Source of the DNA: Hesseltinella vesiculosa
Lineage: Eukaryota; Mucoromycota; Mucoromycetes; Mucorales; Cunninghamellaceae
Reading direction: 5' to 3'
DNA length: 64,000 nt
Assembly (NCBI GenBank): GCA_002104935.1
Contig: MCGT01000031.1
Coordinates: 186,001-250,000, forward strand
Below, piece after piece: positions 10,220 to 21,429 of this stretch. Below the pieces are notes generated by a model. That model had not been told where the DNA came from and did no database searches. It saw only the letters and a program-made list of their open reading frames with translations. A program made the translations under genes and the position numbers. Each line of letters starts with the position of its first letter. The first letter of the stretch is position 1.

Positions 10220-11660
10220 TCAAGCCATTCCTTCGGTCTGGAATTTAGTTATCATCATAGGATCCAGTTGAATCCTTAAAAAATTGAATTAGGATGGAGA
10301 AAAGGGACAATGGAATCAAAAAAAAAGAAAAAAAGTGCCCCATTGAATGGTTTGTAGCCACCTCTCTTCTGCTATTACCCTTCGGTGTGACAGGGAAAGG
10401 GAAACAGAGCAAGCCACAGCGTCTTGGGGCGCTGCCAAAAACCTCCTATGCATCATGGCCTCCTGCTTGAAAAAAAAAAATATGAGCGCAGCGCTTGAAA
10501 TCATCAGGATCAAACCTGAACGTGGTTTTACACGTGCACTGCATGGACCATCATTATCAACTACAGAGCACACACATCGCCATGGACAACCTAGCATGAA
10601 CTAGAGCATCCCCCACCAAACAATCCATCCATAGCTATCTCACACCAGGACCAACGTTGCTTGACCGACTTGCTAAAATAAAAATAAAACGATAGGAAAT
10701 ACTGTCTATCATAAACCAGAAGCTTACCAAGTTTAATAGCATACTACAGCAAGGATAAGGTGCTATTTGATGCACCATCGTCTTCAGGGGCTGTCCCACC
10801 AATCCACAGTCATGTGCAGGAGCACCATCATCGCTGATTCTGCCTGCCAACGTTTTCTCTGCGTAGGTGTGGGCAAGCCAGGAATCTAAATGCACCCGAG
10901 ATTACACATGGTCAGTCCCATCAATACCATCAAGTGATTGTGCTGCCATGCCAACCAGAGAAGATGGCCAAGCAGTTGCAAAAAGAACCTCCATCTAGAA
11001 AAGAAAAAAAAAACCTTGTTGAAAAGCATCGTGGCGTCATCGTTGTCCTTGCACTTTCAAACCATGCTGGAGGTAGAGGGTGCAAGAAACGCGCCAAGCG
11101 CTTTTGTCAAAGCCATCAAGGGCATCACTTGCAAGGTCCACCGCAGATGAGGTAAGATCGTAGCGAGATCAATCAAGAAAAGAAAAAGAAAAATACGCGA
11201 GAAAAAAATATGCGCCTTTTGTTGAAAGAACGGGCCAATCAAAATGAAAGAACAGACTTGCCTTCCGCCGAAGTAGAAAACGTCATACTGGAACCTGATT
11301 CAAGCCGTGAGGACCAATAGTCGTCCCAGGTTAAACAGCACATGCAGTGGCAGTCTTCGACATCGTTGTTTCTCTTGATGTGCACTAACATGCAAAATCT
11401 GGCATGAAATTATTAAAGCAACATTGCTGTGATATTTGATCAGATCGCCTGGGTGTCCCCTGGCAAAAATGGCCGGTTTTTCATTTTTTTAAGCGGGGGA
11501 ATCGAACGAGACAAAACAAACGTGAACAAAAGTTGGCTGAGAAACTTTCACCAATTGACCTGATTTTCTCAACACCATTCTTATTTATGCATTTGCGCAC
11601 TTGTGCCTATTCTCACAGTCATTCGATTACTCAAAAGAGCTGTGAAGTATTTGCTTTTTT
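10220..11660 (+). repeat. Copy 3 of the dispersed repeat family (longest, ~1.4 kb)
   Basis: Aligns with copy 2 (5285-6425) on the same strand and with copy 5 (19850-21240) inverted. It extends further left than copy 2, into a block reading CATTCCTTCGGTCTGGAATT and AGGATCCAGTTGAATCC that is also present at the far end of copy 5. This suggests copies 3 and 5 are closer to full length. No intact transposase or reverse transcriptase is seen, so a non-autonomous element or an old duplicated segment is likely. A homologous GGATGCTCTAGTTCATGC block (reverse orientation) ties copies 3 and 5 together. Confidence 0.75.
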
Positions 11661-11661
11661 T

Positions 11662-11731
11662 TTCAAAATGAGACTGCCATGTTCAGGCAGGAGTGCTCTT
11701 CGGAGAATGAATATGGCAATCTCATTTTGAA
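11662..11731 (+). repeat. 70-bp inverted-repeat hairpin, copy A
   Basis: Arms TTCAAAATGAGACTGCCAT and ATGGCAATCTCATTTTGAA pair with one mismatch around a centre containing GGAGTGCTCTTCGGAG. The same unit occurs in reverse orientation at 19775-19839, in both cases at the edge of a dispersed repeat copy. Confidence 0.75.
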
Positions 11732-12044
11732 AAATAAAAAGGTTGCTCGTTGCACAGTTTTTTTATTTTTTTTTTGTTTTTCATCTTTGCTTCCATTGAC
11801 GCTCATGACGTGCATTCAAGGCAAACCAGCTTTTTCATCGGTAAGAAACAACCTGTCTGTATGATAAGAGTTAGTTATACTTTTTATTCATGCTAACTGT
11901 AGCTTTATTTTAGTGAATCAAATAAATTCCATCTGTTCTTTCAGGGAAGATGACATTTATCCAAGTTAATGACATAGATTGTATACTGATAGTATAGAGG
12001 AGAGATGAGATGGGGAGGGACGGAGAAGACTGTGGTGGGTGATA
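11732..12044. other. Gene-free AT-rich spacer
   Basis: Contains an A/T-rich stretch with a T-tract near 11760. No gene or tRNA was recognised. Confidence 0.5.
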
Positions 12045-13440
12045 TCAGTATCGAGGCTGCTGGTCATTGCTGGATCTTGTGTTGCGAAGCTGCGAGTACA
12101 ATACAGCGTAGGAAGCGTCAAGCAGATTGCACGCAGTGCTTAAATGAGCAGAAGAGTTGTCTGCAAAAGAGGATTCAACCAGTGTAACTAGCCTTTGGAG
12201 CTTGTCTCGACACCTACATGTGGTTGAAGCACTTTTCAGTCCCCGTTTTTTTTTTTTTAACGCTCACTTCTCAAAAACAGGCTGCAAAGCGGAAGACCCA
12301 ACCTCAGTTTGTGCATTGTTTTCAGCGATAATAGAGGGATGGGAGGTGGCAGGGTGGTCAGCGGCAGTAGTGGAGGGATAACTGGGTGTAAAGGGTGGGA
12401 GTGGGACGCCAAGTAGCTGGTTCACTGCGAACATGTGTTTGCAGAGTGCGCCCCTGTTTTCATGATCAGGACATGTGCAGCTTTCCATGTCGCCATCGGT
12501 AGTGGTCGTGATAGTGTACGTAACTTGATCGGGGTTGGTGAATGATCGCACTGTTATTTGTTGATCAGTCTGCGATATGATAGCATCTTCAAGCTGCTCG
12601 ACTTTAAAAAAGGGAGTGTCAAAAAAAAAGAGCGGGCGCAGATAAAGCTGCATTACCTGGTAAGTTTTCCACCAGCGTTTTGCGTCTACGTTCAGCAAGA
12701 CTTAAAGCAATGTTGGTAAAGCGCTCTTTGGCTAACACGTGGTCCCTGATTATATCAGGGAGTACATTTTTATACAAGATGTAGACAAGGACATCTGCTC
12801 GCTCTTTTTTGAACGTGGGGATGTAGGTCTGCTTTAAGGTGCGGTGCCAGGCCTCGACATCGTTGTTGGTGTTAATATCAAAACGAGCCTTTGGTAAAGG
12901 TGTTAGTTTTTTAAAAAAAAAAACAAGACTAAAGGCCTTACGTTACGAAATGCACTGCTCCACTCTTTTTTTTTTTTTTTGGGGTATATTCGCTTTCAAA
13001 ATACTCCAGCAGGTCCGATCCGCACCATTGGGTAGCATGATGGGAAATCCATTGGACAAAGGTCTGATGCTTCTCGTCAAAGTCGCCTTCATCTATGGCA
13101 TACATCATATTAACAAGCATGCCATAGGCTTGCTTCCGATGTATTTCAACCATTTTCTTGTCCAGTCTATGTCCGTTTGCGACATTGAGCTTTCCAGAAA
13201 TATTTCTGCGCCAGCTTCTTAAGATGTGCCATTGACAAATGCTGACAGTTGCCGTTTGCCCATATGCTTCATGAATTGCCCGGATTTCTGTGTCACTGTT
13301 GTCAATCATTATGCGCTTTGGCAAGAATTGGTGCACTTCCTTGAGCCATTTCAGCCAATACATCAGGGGAGTATACGCCTGGGAGTTAGATATCATCCAG
13401 GTCAGAAAGTTCAGGGAGCTCCCACGCGTCTTGAAGACCG
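12045..13440 (-). pseudogene. MULE (Mutator-like) transposase remnant
   Basis: Read on the minus strand, pieces of a MULE transposase appear in order: SSLNFLTWMISNSQAYTPLM, IMIDNSDTEIRAI (acidic catalytic region), ICQWHILRSWRRNI, then FDINTNNDVEAWHRTLKQTY. A SWIM zinc finger (CTCPDHENRGALCKHMF) follows, then a C-terminal run LLDASYAVLYSQLRN ending near 12045. Introns with plausible borders lie near 12910-12955 and 12603-12660. A 15-base A tract at ~12967-12981 puts the two sides in different frames, and the N-terminal third with the first catalytic Asp is missing. The piece is fused in frame to a Tc1/mariner fragment at its 5' end. It is judged inactive. Confidence 0.8.
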
Positions 13441-13449
13441 CCCCAAAGG

Positions 13450-13945
13450 TCATGCGTACCGGTGGGGGCTCGTCGTAGGCAGCAATAGGATTGACGTCAG
13501 GGGAGTTTGTGGGCCAGTCAAGGACCTGGGCACCTTTCTTCTTGTACCATTCTTGGGAGGCCCTGGCCGTGTGCTTGGGGTCAGAGTCCTGCAACAAGAA
13601 GGTCCGCGCGATGTCCATCTCGTACCACTCCAAGGTTTTCAGGTAGTCGTCCTCCATGACGGTCAGGAAGTTGTCGGTGTTCATCGTCCCTTCCATCCTG
13701 GCAAGGAACCCAACGCCATGGCCAGCTATGGCGCCCCACACCATGACACTACCACCACCAAACTTCTTTCTTCGGATCTTGCCATGTTCACGCGCAGGCT
13801 TCCAGAACCATTGCTTCCCATCAGAGCCAAGGAGGTTCACCTTGGACTCGCCAGTGAAGACATCGTTCTCCCAGTCGGCTTCAGTCCACTCCAGATACTT
13901 CTTCGCAAACTCAATGCGCTTGCGTTTGATAGATGGCTAACGTAA
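13450..13945 (-). pseudogene. Tc1/mariner transposase fragment joined to the MULE remnant
   Basis: The minus strand encodes the DDE part of a Tc1-type transposase: KRIEFAKKYLEWTEADWEND, FTGESKVNLLGSDGKQWFW, GGGSVMVWGAIAGHGVG, LLQDSDPKHTARASQEWYKK and DWPTNSPDVNPI. The first catalytic Asp expected in FT-D-ES is Gly (codon at 13850-13852). The acidic residue that should follow NPI is replaced by AAYDEPPP at the junction with MULE sequence. The N-terminal helix-turn-helix domain is not found upstream. An intron may precede the fragment (GT near 14003, AG near 13938). It is a dead fragment. Confidence 0.82.
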
Positions 13946-14885
13946 TGGAGTATTAATAACGAACAAAGAAGGCATTAGATTAACATGCTCTGACCTGATT
14001 ACCTTTGAAAACAGGATAAAGGGGAAGAAAAAAAAAAAAGAAAAACCAAAAAAGCGACTTTATTCTGTAAGCCACAACACAACCAAAAAATTGTTACAGT
14101 GGCTCTTTTTTTTTTTGAAGCAGCATACCTCGACACATGCAGGAACCTCTCTATGGGTGTATTATTGAATAGCCACTGAGAAACATGGGAAATCGGTCCT
14201 GAGCTCACACACGTAAAACCGACTTTCATTGGCTGGCCCATTTTTCTCCTCTTTCTTTTTTTGGTAACCGACTGGCTATTCCATCTCCCCTGCGCACGAC
14301 AGGCTCTATGCTGTATTATATTATGCCCAGTCACTTGTTGGTCGTTGCATGATAGAATTAAAAAAAAAAACAAAAAACAACACATGCTGGAATCATCCGG
14401 TAAAAGCACCCCTTCAAAGTACAGTCATTGACCGATTGCCAAACATGGGATACCTGGCCACGGTGTCAACTTGTTTTTTTCAGCATCAACATCGTCTTGG
14501 AGTTTCCGCACATCAACTTTTTACATCAACCATCACCTCAAAGTCCCACATTGCTTCTCAACTGATCCATCCCAATTTTCGCACCAATTGCTGTACTATG
14601 ACAGTAAATGCTCATGAAAAACACGCGCGCACCGGATAATTTTACACTCAACTTGCAGCATTTCAAGCTTCAAAGCCCAGCCTTGCGAATGTCATACTGA
14701 AAAAAACATAACTCGGTCACATTCTGCTGTTCAGCTTTGTACCGCCACTTCAAGGCCTGTCAGCCAAAACAAGCGCCAGCCAACGCTCGTCCATCCTTTC
14801 CCATATTTACCATTTTATTTTTTCACTGCCTCCCATCCCAATAAACAGCAATGCATTCATTAAAAAGCAAACCCAAAATTACACC
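13946..14885. other. Gene-free region
   Basis: AT-rich DNA with scattered A/T tracts (14027-14040, 14109-14118, 14360-14370). I see no supported gene, tRNA or repeat in it. Confidence 0.5.
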
Positions 14886-15068
14886 CCCCCCCACAAAAAA
14901 TTAATCCCAAGGCCTCCAGCCAAAATAAATCCACCGCCACCAGCAAAAACAAAAAACGGCTCCACCGGGAGATTCATAAAAGCAAACCCAAAATCACCAC
15001 ACAAAAAAATTAACCTCAACCCCCCACAAAAAATTAATCTCAGGGCCACTGCCGCCAAAAACAAAAAA
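14886..15068. repeat. Imperfect tandem repeats downstream of tRNA-Pro, with a tRNA 3'-end fragment
   Basis: Blocks reading CACAAAAAATTAATC(C/T)CA, GCCAAAA and AACAAAAAACGGCTCCACCG recur two to three times. At 14956-14970 CGGCTCCACCGGGAG is a near copy of the tRNA's 3' end (at 15070-15084 in the gene), so part of the tRNA end was duplicated with its flank. Confidence 0.65.
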
Positions 15069-15141
15069 GGGCTCCACCGGGATTTGAACCCGGGACCACT
15101 TGCACCCAAAGCAAGTATGATACCACTACACCATAGAGCCC
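15069..15141 (-). tRNA. tRNA-Pro (anticodon TGG)
   Basis: The 73-nt sequence on the minus strand folds as a cloverleaf. The acceptor stem is GGGCTCT with GGAGCCC (one G-U pair), the D-arm contains GGTGTAGTGGTATCA, and the anticodon stem CTTGC/GCAAG encloses loop TTTGGGT. The T-arm is CCCGG-GTTCAAAT-CCCGG. The anticodon TGG reads CCA proline codons. No intron is present. The B box GGTTCAAATCC is intact. Confidence 0.95.
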
Positions 15142-16030
15142 ATCTGACTGTGAAGTATACAAAAAAGTATTAGCGTGGATTCGGCGATGCGGGGCGCCGA
15201 ATAAGCGGGGGTGTGTGATTGGCGGGGAGGTTGGGGTTATTTTTGGTAAAAGGGGATGCATTTTGGATAGGGGTGGTGGAGGGAGCTAGGGAGAGTTATG
15301 GAAAGTAGGGCGTATTGTTGGTCGATGTGTTCATAGTGATCGATTGTTTACAGCTTAGAGCAAAGCATGGCAGGGTGGATTTCAGTGCTGGGCGGGAGGA
15401 CGGACAGCAGCCAATAAGAAGGGCGATGTGTTGAGTGGGCGCGATAGTGTGACCGCACACAAAAGACACATGCGCACGGTGTTTGTGTGAATGCACGTTT
15501 GATACGAGGGAGTTTGATGCTGTTCATAGCGATACATAATTTCACATTGTTTTTTTATTTTCTGGTGACGGCCATGTCTTATGGCAGCCATTGTTGCGCA
15601 CGGCAGCGGCGAAAAATTGCGTCGTTCTTTTATAAAAGGCTGGCACTGCTGCTCAGTTTGATTGGTGGTTGAGCGCCAGGCAGTGCATTGTGGGGGAGGG
15701 ATAGGGTAGGTCAGGTTAGGAATTGAAGCCAAGGTAAAGCATGATTGGTCCAGCTGTGCAAAGTGGGACTGGTTGGGCTGTAAACGGGCGAAGCTATGCT
15801 TTTTTGGCATTTGTTCAGTTTTTGATTGTGCAGCTTCAGCTCCTGACGCCTTTTTTGATGGCGACCTTTTTAGTGAGGATCCACGGCGGGCTTTCATTTG
15901 ATGAAAAAGGCGCTGTCTTGACTTTGATTGGTTCGCACTTTCAACAGAAGGCGCATCTTTTTTTTGACTTGCTTTTTTGACGCTTTCTTCTCTTACTTTT
16001 TTTATGTTTACAATCTCGCACACTCCTTCA
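15142..16030. other. No supported gene
   Basis: A 242-codon minus-strand frame spans 15382-16110, but it runs into the tandem repeat at its start, has no recognisable domain and no codon pattern like the certain genes here. I do not call it. The rest shows nothing identifiable. Confidence 0.45.
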
Positions 16031-16540
16031 TTGCTTGCATAAAGCAACAACAGTAAGTAATGAACCGTCAAGTAATGCATCGCGTCCCTGAAGATATTGC
16101 GTGTTGCCATTACCTCATTCCACTCTTACTTTTTTTTTTTTATCAATCTCCACTTTCTTTTTTATCAATCTCCACAGTGACGATCAATACCGCTCCTCTT
16201 GAAATTACTGAAGTTGCTTGCATAAAGCACAGCAGCAAGTAATGAACCGTCAAGTAATGCATCGCGTCCCTGAAGATATTGTGTGTTGCCATTACCTCAA
16301 TCCACTCATACTTTTTTTTATTTTATCCATCTCCACTTTCTTTTTTATCATCAATCTCCACAGTGACGATCAATACCGCTCCTCTTGAAATTACTGAAGT
16401 TGCTTGCATAAAGCACAGCAGCAAGTAATGAACCGTCATGTAATGCATCGCGTCCCTTAAGATATTGTGTGTTGCCATTACCCCATCCACTCAACTTTTT
16501 TTTTTATCCAACTGCACAGTGGCGATCAGTAACACACATT
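16031..16540 (+). repeat. Three tandem ~180-186-bp repeats
   Basis: The block TTGCTTGCATAAAGCA followed by AGTAATGAACCGTCA(A/T)GTAATGC, CGCGTCCCT(G/T)AAGATATTG and a T-tract starts near 16032, 16212 and 16398. Between starts lies CAGTGACGATCAATACCGCT and CTTGAAATTACTGAAG. The third unit degenerates at its end (GCGATCAGTAACACACATTG). Confidence 0.85.
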
Positions 16541-18049
16541 GAAATTGCTGAACAGGTAAGATAGGCTTTTATTCATATATGTAGATCTTGATGGTGTGTG
16601 TATTTTCCCCTCATTCTCTATTGAAATCTAGGTACAACTGCAATGCAGCATGACACCAGGTGCGCCAGCACTGTGGGGCTCCCAGGTGTTCTGATAAAAG
16701 GCGACAGTGCGAAATTGTGGATTCCAAACTTGGGTGATTGATTGGCACCATCCTTTCCAACATGGGGATACTACGTCGCCTCTTCACTCCCATTGGCCTT
16801 GAGTGCCTCAACTCCATCTCACCCTCGGCAATCTGCACCTCCTCACCCTCGCCGCTGCTCAAGAGGCACAGCCCCTACTCCATGGGCGTAGTTTACAATT
16901 TGCTGGTGAAAACAAATCACTTGAATGGCTGATCATGAAAAAAATGGTCGATGTGGTAAGCTCATCCCCTCCAAAAAAAATGCATACATTATATCAGACC
17001 GCGGTGAGACGATGTCCTCTTTTAGTTTGCCAGCTGAATTATATCAAATGTTGGTTCTGATGATGACGTCATCTTCTTGTTTCAGCTAGAGCTCAGGTAA
17101 TCTTTGCGACGTCTTGCTTCAACTTTACGGTAAGTAGCCTCATGCCTGAAAAAAAAAAAAAAAAAAAAAAAACTCCGAACAGGTAAAACTCAACTTTATC
17201 TTGGTCAACCGTAGAATCGCTCAAAGAAGCAACGACAAAGGCTGGTTTCTGGATCCCCTCTCCAAGAAAAAAAATGGACGGTAAAGAAGCAGTGGGCCCT
17301 ATGACTATTTCTAATTTTTACCTTTTCCCATAGCCCTACGTAGCAATCGTAGACACTCGCTACAACCAGCCACAAGCAAAAAACCTTGGGGTGGCAACGC
17401 CGTCGCCTTTCCCACAGCCGCCACGATGAGGGACAGTGCTGGGTCTGTTGGTGATGGTTTGGCAGCTATTGGGCGCTTCAACCTGTGCCCCTTGTCCTCT
17501 TAACCGCACCTAGACCTCTCGCTCCGCTACGTCACTGCCAAATAAAAATGTCTGATTTTCAAAAAAAAAAGAGCTGTGTTGCTGTAAGCCAAAAACTCAA
17601 GGCCAAGCTCCACCGAGTTACTCTAACTTGTTCAGCCTGCTAGTCCTTGGTGAGCTTTGGCCAGTATCAAAAGCTTCAACCTCGCTAGATATGTAGCTAC
17701 AGAGTTCGTTTGTGCCAAAGTATGGCGTTCTCCCAGCCTTTTTTTGGAAGTGTCTCCTCTTGGCCCGGAAAAAAAGTCCAAAGATCACTTTTCTCTCTCT
17801 TCAAGTGGCATCATTAGATAGCTACCCTTCACAGCTATATTTATAACCAAAGAGCATGAAAAAAGGGGAAGTATTGAGGGTGGTATGGGAGAATCAGTAT
17901 GGGGGAAGAGATGAGGTCGGTGTGGGCGGGCAAGGTGAAAAAAAGCATGATCCAAGGCTTTATTTCTTCGTAAAAAAACCAACCCCAAAGCTGTTAATTT
18001 TGAGTGGAAGGGCATTGGTATCGATGGTAGGCAGTGCGCATCGAGTTTT
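16541..18049. other. Gene-poor region with possible exon relics
   Basis: A plus-strand run around 16803-16955 (…SLEWLIMKKMVDV) ends at a good donor GTAAGC and has a protein-like look. Downstream candidate splice sites (AG near 17086, GTAAG near 17131) do not join into a continuous frame. No family is recognised. Between 17150 and 18049 there is a 24-base A tract (17151-17174) and nothing else I can support. Confidence 0.35.
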
Positions 18050-18622
18050 CTAGAAAAAAAAACGATGCTCTTTCCCTGACGAGTAAATCGCTGCCCATGG
18101 TATAGGCGCGCTTGTCAGTCCAGTGGCATCGTTGTGAAGCTGGACGCGCTCGCTGACAAAAGACCATTGGTCATGCTGGAGGGGCTGGCTTTGATGGAGG
18201 GGTTGGCTGTCGTGGGAAGCCGGTGATGGTGACGTGGGGGATGGGGGTGGCAGGTTTAGCGACGCAGATTCTCTTCGCCTTCCTTGGAGTGCCATGAGGA
18301 TAGAACGTGCAACATTGAGCTTTACTTCCACTCGTTGCCTCATAGTGTTGTCATGCACATCCTGCGTTAGACAACGGAGGCAGTATTGTTGGGCCTTGAT
18401 TCAGAGGACGGGCAGCAAGCGATCGATGACGTCCGGCTGACAGATTTGGCGTCGATGATTTTTCGGTGTTCGAGCATAAAGGAATGGTGTTGAGATGGCT
18501 TGCAGTGTGAAGAGATGTTGTACGTAATGCTGGAGAGAGCGATGATCAGGACGACAGGAATGGAGTTCATGGCCCTGTAGATCAAGTCTGCTATCTTTCC
18601 TGTTCTTGTCTTCGTTGGCCAT
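18050..18622 (-). pseudogene. Interrupted minus-strand frame, unknown protein
   Basis: Two consecutive open segments in one frame (18622-18404 and 18400-18050) are separated only by a TGA at 18401-18403. The first contains HSCRPDHRSLQHYVQHLF and QPDVIDRLLPVL; the second IKAQQYCLRCLTQDVHDNTM and a Pro/Ser-rich end. Further fragments in other frames continue upstream to ~18890 (FGFARFFAVGPLEKKLLVQ). It could be a decayed gene or chance. No family is recognised. Confidence 0.3.
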
Positions 18623-18899
18623 GGCTGGAAGGTGTCATGCGCACTTGGTTCTTTTTTTAAAAGCATTAGATCGTTGCCAGGTAAACGATGCATGCCAATT
18701 CGAAGAGGGAAGGTCTGCCGCTTGTTCCGCCAGCGTGAAGAAAAAAAAAAGTCTGCCCTCCCTTTTTGTGTAACCACTGTTATCCAAAGCTTGAACCAAT
18801 AGCTTTTTTTCAAGTGGGCCAACTGCGAAAAAACGAGCGAAGCCAAAAAAGGACAGCTGATGGCGCAGCAACAATCCATTGTCCTGCTACACAAAGTCG

Positions 18900-19514
18900 T
18901 TCCACCTGAAGCCAACCATCATACCATCATTAATCAGTCATACCCTCATTTTTGTGTAACCATGTTAAAGCCGGACATTCTAGAGCATCCCTGGAAATGC
19001 CCAACGAATGGAAACAGCACAATTATTTTTTTTTTCAACGAAAACTTGGAATCTCGGTTAAGAAAATTGTTAAATGGCCCACTCTAAAACGCAATAATGC
19101 TTGCTGCAAGATAATATATTATTAGCATGATTTTTTTATGCTAATCCTCGAATGAGAGTATAAAAAAAAGCATCCATTCACTCTTTTTATTTGTTATTTT
19201 TTACCTCAAAAAGTTGCCATCTGGGCGCTGATGGACCATGTTACTTTATGGTGTTGCTACCTGGAGTGAGTCTGCTGCATGATAAAATAACAAGAACGTA
19301 TAGCTTCTTTTGGTTCTACGGGTATCTGTGAGGGCTATCAGCCTGAACAGTTTGGGGTAAAAAGAAGTCGCCACCATGGTTTCTGTGGTCTGTTTATTTT
19401 TTCTTTTAGCTACTGCTTTTCTTTTCGATTCAATTCGATTTCGAATTTAAAAGAAACGTGAAAGGAGTCGACCGTAATTGAGTTGTTTACCTAGTTCCAC
19501 ACAATTGGACGTGG
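18900..19514. other. No gene seen
   Basis: AT-rich DNA. TTCGATTCAATTCGATTTCG near 19425-19445 is a short internal repeat; nothing else is supported. Confidence 0.45.
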
Positions 19515-19770
19515 TGTCAAATCGTTTTCAAGTGGGCGAGGTAGCCGCAAAACCAAGCGCAGACATATGGTTCTTTGGCGCATGCTTGTCAGCATGCTGC
19601 ACTTTGCCCGCTGTCTGAGAGAGGTAGAGTTGTAACGACGATGATTTCTTACCATTTTGCACTTGTATACAAAGTTTGGAACGATTTAATTTGAAGTGGC
19701 CGATTTTTCATCTTTTAAGCATGGGAATCAAACCAATCGACCTGATTTTTTCGGTGAAGCGCATGCTTTT
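19515..19770 (+). repeat. Diverged copy 4 of the dispersed repeat family
   Basis: Plus-strand segment with CAAGTGGGCGAGGTAGCCGC, GCATGCTTGTCAGCATGC, CTGTCTGAGAGAGGTAG and AGTGGCCGATTTTTCATC. It matches copy 1 (4850-5230, inverted) and the end module of copies 2 and 3. It abuts the 19775 hairpin, after which copy 5 begins in the opposite orientation. Confidence 0.6.
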
Positions 19771-19774
19771 TTTT

Positions 19775-19839
19775 TTCAAAATGAGATTGCCATATTCATT
19801 CTCCGAAGAGCACTCCTGCCTGAACATGGCAGTCTCGAA
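19775..19839 (-). repeat. Inverted-repeat hairpin, copy B (reverse of 11662-11731)
   Basis: TTCAAAATGAGATTGCCAT, then ATTCATTCTCCGAAGAGCAC, then ATGGCAGTCTCG. The right arm has lost the ATTTT that copy A has, so this copy is slightly truncated. Confidence 0.7.
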
Positions 19840-19849
19840 AAAAAAAAAA

Positions 19850-21240
19850 AAACAAATACTTCACAGCTCTTTTGAGTGATCGAATGACTGTGAGAATAGG
19901 CACAAGTGCGCAAATGCATAAATAAGAATGGTGTTGAGAAAATCAGGTCGATTGGTGAAAGTTGCTCAGCCAACTTTTGTTCACGTTTGTTTTGTCTCGT
20001 TCGATTCCCCCGCTTAAAAAAATGAAAAACCGGCCATTTTTGCCATGGGACACCCAGGTGATCTGAACAAAAATCACATGGCAAAACGCTTAAATGAATT
20101 CACCTCAAATTCTGTAAAGTAATGCAAAATCAAGGGAAATTATCATGCCGATGACTGCCACTGCATGTGCTGTTTCGCCTGGGGTGACTATCGACTCACA
20201 GCTTGAATCGGCAGGGAGAGGTTTATCTCAGGAGCATTATCCCCTTCATTTTGATTGGCCCGTTTTTTCAACAAAAGACGCATATTTTTTTTTTTTTGGC
20301 GCATTTTTCTTTTTACTTTTAATTGATTGATCTTGCATCCATCTTTATCTCATCTGTGGTTGACATTGCAAGGTATACACTTGCCAGGTTTGACAGACAC
20401 ACTTAGAGCGTTTATTACCGCCTCAAGCATGGGTTGAAAGTGTAAGTGCAGCGATGACAGCGCGATACTTTTCAACTGGCTTTCTTATCTTTTTTTTTTT
20501 TTTTTTTCTAGATGGAGGTTCTTTTTGCAACTGCTTGGCATCTTCTCTGGTTGGCATGGCAGCACGTTCACTTGTTGGTGTTGCTGGGACTGACCATGTG
20601 TAATCTCGGGTGCATTTAGATTCCTGGCTTGCCCACACCTACGCAGAGAAAACGTTGGCAGGCAGAATCAGCGATGATGGTGCACTTGACTGTGGATTGG
20701 TGCGACAGCCCCTGAAGACGATGGTGCATCAAATAGCACCTTATCCTTGCTGTAGTATGCTATTAAACTTGGTAAGCTGCTGGTTTATGATAGACAGTAT
20801 TTCCTATCGTTTTATTTTTATTTTAGCAAGTCGGTCAAGCAACGTTGGTCCTGGTGTGAGATAGCTATGGATGGATTGTTTGGTGGGGGATGCTCTAGTT
20901 CATGCTAGGTTGTCCATGGCGATGTGTGTGCTCTGTAGTTGATAATGATGGACCATGCAGTGCACGTGTAAAACCACGTTCAGGTTTGATCCTGATGATT
21001 TCAAGCGCTGCGCTCATATTTTTTTTTTCAAGCAGGAGGCTTTTGGCAGCGCCCCAAGGCGCCATGCCTTGACCTGATGCCCCTGCCCGATGGCAGATTC
21101 AATAAGACACTTTTTTTTTTTTTTTTGATTCCCTTGGTTCCTTTTCTCCTTCCTAATTCAATTTTTTTAAGGATTCTACTGGATCACTATGATTATAACT
21201 AAATTCCTGACCGAAGGAATGGATATTTATTATTTAGAAT
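19850..21240 (-). repeat. Copy 5 of the dispersed repeat family (inverted, ~1.4 kb)
   Basis: The reverse complement follows copy 3 over nearly its whole length. From the left it shows AATCGACCTGATTTTCTC (as complement), the CGGCCATTTTTGCCA block, AGACGCATATTTTTTTTTTT, and the block around 20610-20860. It ends in GGATGCTCTAGTTCATGCTA and the far block near 21170-21240 that only copies 3 and 5 share. A segment around 20060-20230 is more diverged. Confidence 0.75.
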
Positions 21241-21429
21241 GGCATACAAGCTTATTTTGTCTAATAACAAGTACAACCTTCAGATCCTTACTAACGTCAT
21301 CCAAAGGCTACCAAGCCAGGCAAAGACCACTAGGCCAAGGCTCGCGCCCCAAGCAGGAAGAACAAAAAAGGTGGGCGACACGGACTATGATGTACGTTTT
21401 TGACTAACCCTTTTTTTTAAAGGAGCCAT

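Noticed and set aside
12957..12985. Intron at the A tract of the MULE remnant
   Set aside because: No GT donor upstream fits; a slippage-type frameshift explains the frame change better.
15382..16110. 242-codon minus-strand frame upstream of tRNA-Pro
   Set aside because: Overlaps tandem repeats at its start, no domain, no supporting introns or promoter.
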